DNA of 64,000 nt from the NCBI RefSeq assembly GCF_043641665.1, contig NC_092197.1, positions 20,687,650-20,751,649 on the forward strand, in the 5' to 3' direction. The first letter of the stretch is position 1. Each line of letters opens with the position of its first letter. Source of the DNA: Enoplosus armatus. Its lineage: Eukaryota > Chordata > Actinopteri > Centrarchiformes > Enoplosidae. Under the pieces are notes generated by a model. That model was not told the origin of the DNA and searched no databases. It was given only the letters and a program-made list of their open reading frames with translations. A program made the translations under genes and the position numbers. Positions 26,401 to 34,369 of the stretch are shown piece by piece.

Positions 26401-29400
26401 TGCATCACAGCACACAGTGTAAAAACAGCAAAAGTACTGTATCATTAACAATAAGTTAGTTAAAAAATCTTTTCTTTCTCTTTTTAAATATATATTTTAT
26501 ATTAACAGACACAAAATAACTCAGCAGTGTTGTCTGCTTTAAAGTGCCTTCTGAATTCTTCTAAAAGTGACTCTGGGATGAAGACACGAGGTTTCTGAAT
26601 GACAGCCTGTTACAGCTTCACTTCACTTCACTGAAAAAAACAAAAAGCGCCTGTACGTTTTCTACTCATGACACTGACATTTCTACGGAAGAAAGCGCCA
26701 AAACAATTAGAATTGATGCTAAAGTACAGTATGTGCAGTAGACAATATTTCTGAATTATAATTTCGGTTGAAGTAACTCATTTTGACCATTGCATGCCAT
26801 TAACAATATCTAATTGAAAGGCTCCTTTAAAAAAAATGTGGGTCTGTGAGCACCCGCACCTTTCGTATTTAGTTTTTCTTTAAAAACTGGACCAGGTCTG
26901 AATCAAACAACCAATCAGGGTTAGCTAGCACGTAACTGGCCAATCAGGGGTTATCAGGGGGGTTCTGCGTTTTGATTCCTCTCTTTCAACCGTTCTTATT
27001 CACACGCCAATCCAGAAGGTGGAACCTTCTGTAGAAGCCCTTGTTTGCACAGAGTCGATGTGATTGGCCAGTTCCGTGCTAGCTAACCCTGATTGGTTGT
27101 TTTTTTAAAAGACTAAATACAAAGGGGGCAGGTGCTCAGAAAGAAAGAAGCCCTTCAATTAGATATTTTTAGTGACACGCAACGGTCAAAATTTGTTATT
27201 TCAACTGAAATTATAATTCAAAAATATTGTCTACTGTAGCTTTAATTTAACAATTCTGAGAATGGAGTGAGAATTCATATTTCAGTCTCACATCTGACCG
27301 AGCTGGCATTACTCAAAATTTCTACTTTATCCTCAGATAAATCTCAGGACTCTAACCAGATGTTGTTTTTTCAGTAACTTCTGGCACCCTTCATTTAGCG
27401 CGAGGTCGGCCGTGTTGTGTTGTAAAATTCAGCAAACAAAACGGCTCCGTTCTGTACAATTGACAAACTCATAGTGGAGCTTTGAAAAGAAAACCCCAGT
27501 AAAATAAAATGCAGTGAGGTAAAATTGAACAACAAGCCAGCATGCTAACGTGCTAACATCAGAAACATTTCTGTGTCTGTCCTGTGTTCGGTGGTAAGAA
27601 ATATATATATACATATATAAATAAAAAAGCATCAGGATGAAAAAGACGAAAATGCGATGGACAGAAATTATGCTCTGATTAATATTTCAAAAGTGCTTTT
27701 AGAGAGAAAATTTAAGATGGCTGCCATCTGAAAAAAACACACATAATACAGTTTTTGTTTTTCCATTTAAGTGCTTAAACCGATATATAAAAACCAGAAC
27801 TTAGTTTATACCTGTCAATTGAGATCCTCTGTTTTTTAACCAGTTTATATCCAGAGATTCTAATACATCAGAAAATAATACTTCATTTCATTTAAACCCA
27901 CGACAACCATCCAGGGAGAGCCATAGCAGTTACCACGCCCCTCACGGTCAGTGGGGTCCGCCATGTTAAAAAGTATAAAACGAATAAATAACTTTGGTTA
28001 AAAGCACATTGTTGTCGACCGGTCATCTAAATCAAGAGTCAACACAAGGAACATTTAAAAAAACAAAACAAAAAAAAACTGACAGAATGGCAGCCATTTT
28101 AGTTGTGGTCAGTCATCAGTAAAGACAGTGATGTTAGTGTCTCACAGCTCAGTGTCTCCAAGTCGGTCCATATTCTGGACGTACAGCGGCAGCTTGTGGT
28201 GGACCATCTCGTCTCCGTCTCTCTGGTCCCGACTCTCTGTCTGCAGGGCAAACAGCTGGACGAGATAAGGCGGGAAGACAGACAGACAGCTCAGACGCCG
28301 CAACAAAAGGACAAAAATATGCACCACAATACCATCTAGCAACGCTCAGCATGGGACTGCTGAGACAAAACAATCCGAGCGGGACTTTTAAAAAAGATAA
28401 TGATGGAACTTTTTAAACAAAACGAAGGGACTTTTCTTTATTCAAACCATTAAACCATGGCACCATATAATGAAACGTTTAAATTAAATGGCAGGATGTT
28501 TTCAAGCAAACTGGGGTGACATTACAGTACGCAATATGGAACTTTTTCAAGCCAATCTTCATCGTCACGACCGCGTACATAAAAAAAATTTCATTTTAAT
28601 ACCAAATAGTGGGACTATTTAAATCTCACTCGATTTTTTAAAGTAAGTTGAATGGAACTTGCTAAACCATTAGACCACGTGAAACTTAAAGCTACAGTCG
28701 GCAAATGTAATTGAATTGTAATTCTGGTTGAAATGACTCATTTTGATGAGATGAGAATTAAAGCTACAGTAGGAAATATTGTTGAATTATTGAATAATTT
28801 CAGTAGAAATAACTAATTTTGAACATTGCATGCCAGTAATAATATCTAATTGAAGGGCTCCTTTAAAAAAATGTGTCTGTGAGCACCCACCCCCTTTGTA
28901 TTTAGTCGATGTGATTGGCCAGTTACGTGCTAGCTAGCCCTGATTGGCTGTGTGATTCAGACCGGGTCCAGTTTTTTTAAAAGAGTAAATACAAAGGGGG
29001 CGGGGGCTCACAGACACACATTTTTTTTAAATTTCAATTAGATATTGTTCGTGACATGCAATGGTCAAAATTAGTTATTTCAACTGAAATTATTCAATAA
29101 TTCAATGTTCAATTTGTCTCTTCTCATTTCAACTACTTGAATCACATCTCATCTAATGTAATTTCACTGGATATTATTTTATCATATCGTGTTTCATGTG
29201 TTTTGTTTTTTCTCTCCACAAAAAAACATTGCAGATAAAACCTTATTGTAAAAATAGGAAATATTTTATTTCCTGGCTTCTTCTCACCAGCTGCCGGAGC
29301 TGTTCGTTCTCTTCGGTCAGGCTGGTCGTCTTCTGGACTTCAGCATCGAAACTCAGCAGGACTGGCTGGGGTGAAAACCAGTCAAGGACTAAACAAACCA

Positions 29401-30211
29401 GCAAATCCGGAGATAAATGGCGCTGGACACGGCGGGCAAGTTTGCCGACGCGCGCCACGGCGTCCTCCGCTATTAAATCCAACCGTGCTACAAACTGGAC
29501 ATTAAACTGTAAAGGATATGCATGCACTGGAAGAGGACAGACAGGAAGTTGTGCAGCGAAACCAGGAACGTGTCGGCCCACTGGCGGGAGAAGTACGGTG
29601 AGAAGGCGGGGTTCTGCTCGGGGGCGGGGATGAACGGCAGGATGAACCAGTCACGCCACTCGGCCTGACCCTGCAGCTCCAACGCCTGCTTCTGGAAAAA
29701 CTCCTGAGTCTTCTCCAGGCTTCCTCTCTAGCAAGGATGAAAGGAGAGGTCTTTTAACCGTCGCCGTGTTTCAGAAACAGTCCGTGGGGTGTGCCGGATC
29801 TCTCGGCGGGACGTTTACCTGGATGGTGTTGATGACGTAGTATCTGTACAGGCTGGTCCTCAGTTTGTTGACCGTGGATCTGTAAACATCCTCCAGTCTG
29901 CAGAAGAGACGTCGGTCCAGGTAAAGCCAGTATTCCTTCAGACCGGACAGGTCAAAGCTCTGGACAAACTGCTGCAGCTGATCGATGATCTTGTCCACCT
30001 GCAGACGGAGACGTTTCAGAGTGATGACACACCAATAAAAAGAAAATCATCCCTTTAAAAAAAAAAAAAAAAAAGGAATCAGTCGTACCCTGAAGCCTTT
30101 CTCCTTGTCGGCTTTGATGTCGCTGTCCAGGTGTTTCAGGGTGCTGGTGAAGCCGCGGTAGACCAGGTACTCTCTCACATGTTCGTCTGTCCTCTCCACT
30201 GCCGACCCCAT
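16625..30211 (-). CDS. wdr91: WD repeat-containing protein 91 (endosomal Rab7/PI3K regulator)
   Basis: Seventeen coding exons, minus strand, 5' to 3': 30,089-30,211; 29,819-29,998; 29,520-29,727; 29,288-29,370; 28,146-28,255; 24,017-24,188; 22,611-22,808; 21,624-21,817; 21,339-21,393; 21,107-21,202; 20,555-20,649; 19,763-19,916; 18,973-19,081; 17,853-17,965; 17,269-17,376; 16,983-17,072; 16,625-16,789. All phases join to 750 residues (human about 747). An N-terminal LisH-like helical region ([17 protein letters not shown]) leads into conserved [17 protein letters not shown] coiled coil, a Ser/Thr/Gln-rich linker (about 236-420) and WD40 repeats from about 430 follow ([47 protein letters not shown]). 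The family, with WDR81, restrains PtdIns3P on early endosomes and aids their conversion to late endosomes. The start has a strong Kozak context (GTCACCATGG). Intron 3 looks U12-type. Confidence 0.97.
17377..17852 (-). other. wdr91: wdr91 intron with GU repeats at both splice sites
   Basis: On the minus strand the 5' splice site is itself the first unit of a (GT)6 run (17,841-17,852), following GGCAAG. The 3' splice site (TTCAG at 17,377) is preceded by about 75 bases of GT-rich repeat (17,380-17,456) instead of a polypyrimidine tract. The exon borders are secured by protein homology on both sides (SIGEDGK / FIQWNIH). The intron also contains an L2-like 3' tail. Confidence 0.8.
17560..17788 (+). 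mobile_element. 3' tail of an L2-like LINE inside a wdr91 intron
   Basis: Same element as the minus-strand copy at 1,907-2,142. It ends with a C run, GGGATCAATAAAGTATTTCTGATTCC and GATTCTGA. It is 5'-truncated, non-coding, and inserted antisense to wdr91. Confidence 0.75.
18050..18790 (+). mobile_element. L2-like LINE 3' region interrupted by a MITE
   Basis: The AT-rich text of 18,050-18,277 resumes at 18,627 and ends at 18,790 with TTTCCCCTCTGGGAATCAATAAAGGCTTATCTTATC, a typical L2/CR1-type 3' end. The middle (18,279-18,626) is a separate palindromic element, so the MITE landed in an older LINE tail. Confidence 0.6.
18279..18626. mobile_element. Palindromic MITE, family A, copy 1
   Basis: Opens TAAAGCCACAGTAGGCAATAT and closes with its inverse, ATATTGCCTACGGTGGCTTTA. 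The two arms stay complementary far inward (CATTTTGACCATTGCATGTCAC versus GATGTGCAATGGTCAAAAG; GGGGCTCCTTGAAA versus AAAGGAGCCC; CCCCCTTTGT versus ACAAAGGGGG). The whole element could therefore fold as a hairpin about 150 bases long. No transposase. Confidence 0.82.
19171..19707. repeat. 279-base tandem duplication in a wdr91 intron
   Basis: The block starting TAATGGACGTTCATTC at 19,171 recurs as TAACGGACGTTCATTT at 19,450. The two copies then match closely to about 19,707 (GCATAAACGTTACATGC, GTACATAGAGCTTATTG, GTGCGCGTGTTAGCATGC). Each unit is itself rich in TTAGCATGCTAAC-like palindromes. Confidence 0.9.
21951..22290. mobile_element. Palindromic MITE, family B, copy 1
   Basis: Begins AAAGGTCCCATATCATGC and TTTCCAGCTCTATATTCTTATT, with the landmarks CTGTCTGAAACAAGCCGTTT, GGTGGTGCTGTGCCTGGA and GTATAGTTGTGACATCACAACC shared with copies near 40,793, 42,431, 43,588 and 52,540. 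It lies in a wdr91 intron. The right terminal repeat is eroded. Confidence 0.7.
22325..22445. repeat. GCTAAGCTAAGCTAA-type dispersed fish repeat
   Basis: Carries the widespread teleost text AGAGAGCTAGGCTA...TCCTGCTTCCAG...TATGCTAAGCTAAGCTAATC. Related fragments are seen at about 6,180-6,230, 20,398-20,450 and 56,060-56,120. Confidence 0.65.
23277..23492. repeat. Dispersed fish repeat ending in a C run
   Basis: Contains AGCGCCAACTTTAGCGGTTCCCAAAGCACTTTACAG, 'CATTCACCTACACACCG', 'CTGCCATGCAAGGC', 'ATCGGGAGCAACTTGGGG', 'CTTGCACAAGGACAC' in the order of a repeat common in teleost genomes, then a run of C (23,471-23,490). Located in a wdr91 intron. Confidence 0.6.
24488..24812. repeat. GGGCTGCAACTAACGAT-type dispersed repeat
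   Basis: Opens GGGCTGCAACTAACGATAAC and ATTATCGATTAATC, with TCTATAAAATGTGAAA, TTTTGTCCAACCAACAGTCC and TAGTTGGCGATGGATTTTAT in the expected order of an abundant teleost repeat whose ends are inverted repeats. A short fragment of the same family lies at 44,479-44,567. Confidence 0.7.
26728..27245. mobile_element. Palindromic MITE, family A, copy 2 (long form)
   Basis: Arms as in copy 1 (GCAGTAGACAATATT... and ...AATATTGTCTACTGTAGCTTTAA). This long form carries extra central sequence (CCTCTCTTTCAACCGTTCTTATTCACACGCCAATCC and GGTGGAACCTTC) also seen in the 32,090 copy, so those two may be closer to the full-length element. It sits in the large wdr91 intron 5. Confidence 0.82.
28687..29108. mobile_element. 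Palindromic MITE, family A, copy 3, next to a second left end
   Basis: A left terminal segment (AAAGCTACAGTCGGCAAATGT, 28,687 to about 28,755) is directly followed by a complete copy starting TTAAAGCTACAGTAGGAAATATT at about 28,762. Its right arm ends near 29,108 in ATTATTCAATAATTCAATG. The doubled left end suggests one copy inserted into or recombined with another. Confidence 0.75.
29371..29519 (-). other. wdr91: Probable U12-type AT-AC intron of wdr91
   Basis: On the minus strand the exon ends ...TGCATGC and the intron opens ATATCCTTTA, the exact consensus of a minor-spliceosome AT-AC 5' splice site. Near the 3' end is TCCTTGAC, which matches the U12 branch-site consensus TTCCTTRAC, and the intron ends ...TTTTCAC 12 bases after the branch adenosine. 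These borders give [13 protein letters not shown], in line with the family. A GT-AG alternative (AG at 29,366-29,367) has no usable GT donor and breaks the frame. Intron length 149. Confidence 0.88.
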
Positions 30212-30251
30212 GGTGACCTCTGACCCTGCAGGCTACAATATAATACAGTTA

Positions 30252-30855
30252 CACAATAGAGTGCTGCAGGAATGAGTCCTAAAATCCCGGAAATGAGTTT
30301 GCATTTTTACAATTCCGGTTCCCTCGTCTGGAAGCCCATGGGGTTTTTGGTTAGATGCCTGACATAAGGTCTGTGGTTAACACAAGCTTAAAGGGGACCT
30401 ATTATGCCTCTCTGACATCAGATAGACCCGGCGGTTGAAAAAACTGAAACGGAGCGCTCAGAGTAGTCTGAAGCCTGAGCTTTCGGCTCACAGGGATTAC
30501 TTTTACATACGTTTACCTCATTATTTGGTAACTTTGGCAACGTTCAGTATGAATATCCAACATTGTAACATTATATATATGACAGGAAATGAGAAAAAAA
30601 GCATAATAGGTCCATGTTTCGTTCTACGACACAAATTACGTCAATACCCCCACTCGTGAATTGTGAAGCTGTTACGTGTCTTAAAAAAGGCGGCTAAATG
30701 AGGCCACAGCGGAGAGTCATCTACTCGCTTGTCCGCCTTCACAGCCTCGTTGTGTTTATACTCTACATCTATATAATATACTAATAATAATCCAAAATCC
30801 CGTAGAAAAATCCCATCGGCTTTTTGTCAAGGGGAACCAGGGCGGTCTGCCAAAT
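30252..30855. repeat. Repeat family C, copy 2, split by a family-B MITE
   Basis: The family-C text runs from AGAGTGCTGCAGGAATGAG to GTTAACACAAGCTT, stops at 30,387, and resumes at about 30,614 (TGTTTCGTTCTACGACAC). It ends near GGCTTTTTGTCAAGGGGAACC. The interruption is the MITE at 30,388-30,613. Confidence 0.78.
30388..30613. mobile_element. Palindromic MITE, family B, copy 2
   Basis: Opens TTAAAGGGGACCTATTATGCC and closes GCATAATAGGTCC, an inverted repeat. The inner part matches the reverse complement of 40,800-40,990 (TTACATACGTTTACCTCATTATTTGGTAAC, GAGCTTTCGGCTCACAGGGATTAC). Inserted in repeat family C. Confidence 0.8.
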
Positions 30856-31592
30856 ATTAATGAATTATTATTAGTAATACAGAACAAATGTGGTGTTTCT
30901 ATTGGTGTGCAGATAATCATTCATAAGTCATAAACAACCAATAATAAATCACCTGCAATCATCACGTTATTTATACTGTTATTTATGAACAACCCTTCTA
31001 AAATGCTGAACTTTTTGAGTTAGGTTTGGTGATTTCCGCCCCGTTTAATATCCCAACGCCCTAAATGACCGTCACACGCGTCCCTGCGGGGATAAAGTAG
31101 CATTAGCTGAACAGCCAGTGTTCTGTTCACTTTCAACTGTGCGTGAAGCCGCTCCAAACATTAAACATAAAACATAAAAATTAAGTGTTGTCCGTCTTTC
31201 GGCCGCGAGTAGTTTTGATTCCGCTCCGCTCTGCAGTAGACAAACTCTCAAGCCAGACTGCGTTCAAAAATCTCAGAAAACTGGACACGCGTGTAATTAA
31301 GGAGACGTACGCGTTCGCTCGGCAAACACCAAACATTGGTAAATTAATGTTAACTGTGTTAACTTTGAAGTGTCACAGAAGCTCCAGTTAGTCTTTACTT
31401 TCCGCAACGGCGTGTGTGTGGGTGTGGGTGCGTATGTGTGCCACCGCAGCGAACGACATGTTCATATATATTTTTTTTTTACATATTCTGACGAATTTGA
31501 ATTACACTTGGAGGGTTAAATATATGCCGAGTTAACACGCGAATCGCGTTTACACAAGAAAGGCCTTCAGCCATGGCTTCATGTTTACGTAC

Positions 31593-31850
31593 CTCGGTTG
31601 ACAATCAAGATGATCTTGAATTGAGAGTTTTTGTGGCGGAGTTTGGTGTTTTCGTGCACGGGCCGCCGCGAAACCAAACCTCCGGCCACGAACAACGGAT
31701 TCAACGCTATTTAGCTCCACGCAAACTGCTGCTCCTCTTGTCTAACTCTGAGTGTGACCAAACGCAAAAATACTTACGACAACAAAACACAGAAGTCTCT
31801 TCCTGTTGTGTATGCCCCCCCGACAGTCATGTGACGAGTTCATGTGACGA
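31593..31850 (-). promoter_or_regulatory. wdr91: Candidate wdr91 5' noncoding exon and promoter
   Basis: The first coding exon is preceded on the minus strand by an acceptor (CCTGCAG|GGTCAGAGGTCACCATGG), so a noncoding exon must lie upstream. The best donor seen is ACCGAG|GTACGT with the exon edge at 31,593, in a fairly CpG-rich stretch. The left border is a guess. Confidence 0.35.
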
Positions 31851-32089
31851 GTTCATGTGATGTCGACAGCTACTGGTGAACCCGGAGCGCCCTCTGGCGG
31901 CCAACCGGCCATTGTAAGACACCCCCCTCCCCAATTAAATGTATTGTAAAGAAAAAAAAAAGTTAAATCTTTTGCCTTTATTTATGATTTATTTTGTATT
32001 TTTCTTATTTACTGTTTATTTTCTTTTTAAAAAAATGTTTTGATATTCACACATACAAGATTTGATTCTATACTCCATCTGCATTGTTT

Positions 32090-32470
32090 AAAGTTACAGT
32101 TAAAGTTGCAATATTATTGAATTATAATTTAGGTTGAAATAACTCATTTTGACCATTGCATGTCACCAACAATATTTAATTGAAGGGCTCCTTTAAAAAA
32201 ATGTGTCTGTGAGCACCTGCCCCCCTTTGTATTTATTTATTTTTTTTAATTTTTTTTTTTAAATTGGACCAGGTCTGAATGAAACAACCAATCAGGAGTT
32301 TTGTGTTTTGAGTCCTCTCTTCCAACCGCTCTGATTCTCACTCCAATCCAGAAGGTGGAACCTTCCGTGGAGCGCCCGTTTTGTACAGAGTCGATGTGAT
32401 TGGCCAGTTTCGTCCTCGCTAACCCTGGTTTTTTTGGTTGTTTCATTCAGACCTGGTCCACTTACCCCTC
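32090..32470. mobile_element. Palindromic MITE, family A, copy 4 (left part)
   Basis: Begins AAAGTTGCAATATTATTGAATTATAATTTAGGTTGAAAT and runs through the long-form centre (CTCTTCCAACCGCTCTGATTCTCACTCCAATCC, GGTGGAACCTTCC, AGTCGATGTGATTGGCCAGTT). The right arm is missing. Confidence 0.75.
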
Positions 32471-33029
32471 TAAAACACTATTTAGAAAATTGGAAGTTAT
32501 CTGATCCAAACTTTCTGCGGACATTTTAGTTTCACATGTTACAGCAACACGAAAGCAGATTCTTTTGATATTTTATTTATTATTCTTGTTGATATTTTAC
32601 ATCATAAATCAAACATTTTGAATGTAAAAGTCAGCATGTTTACCTGTTCCATATATACACTTCAAAGTGTCAACACTTTGCCTGTAACACCACGTCCATA
32701 TCCACTATTCATCTCCGCCGTCTTTTGGACGGTGTGTGCTATATTCATTAAATTATTCATAGTATTTCTTTGTCTCTGGTGACCTAATATTTGACATTTT
32801 GACAGTGTAGGGTTGTAATAAAGATGTAGCATGGCTCAATATCACAGTTCCAAAAAAAAAAAGTTATCAAGTAAATAAACAACAACAACTACAAACAGTA
32901 AACAGCCCAACTTCATTTAGAGTTATATATGGTGACCCCCAATAGAATTCTGGAATGCTACTGCAGCTCACTGAGAAGCCTCACTTAAAGGAGCATTTTC
33001 CTACTTCATCCAAACAAACAGCTTTATCT

Positions 33030-33435
33030 CGAAAACATGAAGATATAGGCCTAGACTGCTGGGGGACTTCCCATGATGCACTGAGCTTTCCTCCTCTCCC
33101 TCTCCCGCTCCATCTTTACACATTCATGTCCCTCCAATGCATGTTACTAACTTCATATCTTCCCCGGAGTTTCTTTGTGCTTTGTCGTCTCGCAACCGGT
33201 CAAAGCAGATAACCCCACCACCCAACCTACCTAGAGTCCTGGTTCTCCTCGAGGTTTCTGCCTCTTAAAAGGAAGTTTTTCCTTGCCGCTGTCGCCAAAG
33301 TGCTTGCTCATGGTGGGAACTGTTGGGTCTCTGTAATAACATTATAAAGAGTCGGTCTAGACCTGCTCTATGTGTAAAGTGTCATGAGATTACTTTTGGT
33401 GTGATTTGGCGCCATATAAATAAAATTGAATTGAA
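33030..33435 (+). mobile_element. 3' end of a CR1/Rex1-like LINE
   Basis: The text GGCCTAGACTGCTGGGGGACTTCCCATGATGCACTGAGC is repeated at 47,655-47,700. It goes on with CTCCTCGAGGTTTCTGCC, AAGTTTTTCCTTGCCGCTGTCGCC and GATTTGGCGCCATATAAATAAAATTGAATTGAA, a well-known fish CR1/Rex1-type 3' end. No coding part. Confidence 0.75.
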
Positions 33436-34369
33436 TATGAATTGAGTCTGACATTTAAAAAAAAACAAAAAAACAAAAACTCCCCATGAAACAACAAATT
33501 GCACCGAAGCTCTTGTAAAAAGCTATTTCCCATGACTTCATAATTTATCATATCTCCCTCACACACACAACACACTTATTTTCTTTGAATAAACTCGTCA
33601 TCACAGCTGTGTTATTAGAACAAACAGCAGTAATGTGGAAGCAGTTAGTGTCTTTGGTGACTGATATGAGAAAAGAAAAAAAAGGCGCTTAATTTATATG
33701 CGGAAAAAGTCGCTGCGCCTCCGGTCGGTCCTCCCTACTGACTCTTCGTCGCACGGAAAACAGCGTCCGTCTCCGGCAGTGAGAGCCGGGTAGGTCCCGC
33801 TGTTTGAGATGATTTTGAGCATAAAACTTGAATTCGCAGTGTCTTTGGCGCTTTTTTTTTTTTTTTTTTTTACATTTAAAGGCGGAAACCGAGTGGTAAT
33901 CCGCGAAAAAATAAAGTCACATCTCAACGTTACGATGTGTATTTCCGGTTCCGGTTGTTGATGACAACTTGAAGTGTCTACAATACAAAGCTCGGGACTT
34001 TATTTTTTTCCGTGTTTTGACACTCTGGGAATGGTTTTTAAATGACAGGCGCTCCGGGGCGCTATGGGGGGTTAAAGCAGATAAAAAACAAACAAACAAA
34101 CAAACAAAAAACCTAAAGTAGAAAAAAAAAAAATACGACATTTACAGAAGACAAAATCACAAACTGTTTAACACACTAGATGTCTTTTAAGCTCTATTTA
34201 CGAAAGAGATTACAGATCAGAAAATAGCCCTACAAAATAAAAGCAGGCGCCACGAGGTCGCTATGGTAACAGGGTAAACAACACGGAGTGAAGGTAGAAC
34301 TCTGCCGCTGTGTGCACGAGTTACCGTGGCAACAGGTAAACAAGAGGCTCAGACGACAGGGGAGAGACA

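Larger units (their letters stand above)
31860..34369. other. Intergenic stretch between divergent wdr91 and spag16
   Basis: No coding exon. Holds a family-A MITE (32,090-32,470), a CR1/Rex1-like 3' end (33,030-33,435), a T run (33,851-33,872), and the spag16 5' flank. Confidence 0.5.

Noticed and set aside
29288..29365. wdr91 exon 4 first placed with a CCCAG|CCAG GT-AG acceptor
   Set aside because: No matching GT donor gives the right phase upstream. The AT-AC borders with the U12 branch site restore the conserved residues.
31573..31860. A 95-codon plus-strand frame starting in a good ATGG context
   Set aside because: Lies over the likely wdr91 5' noncoding exon and promoter on the other strand. 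No homology and no downstream exons were found.
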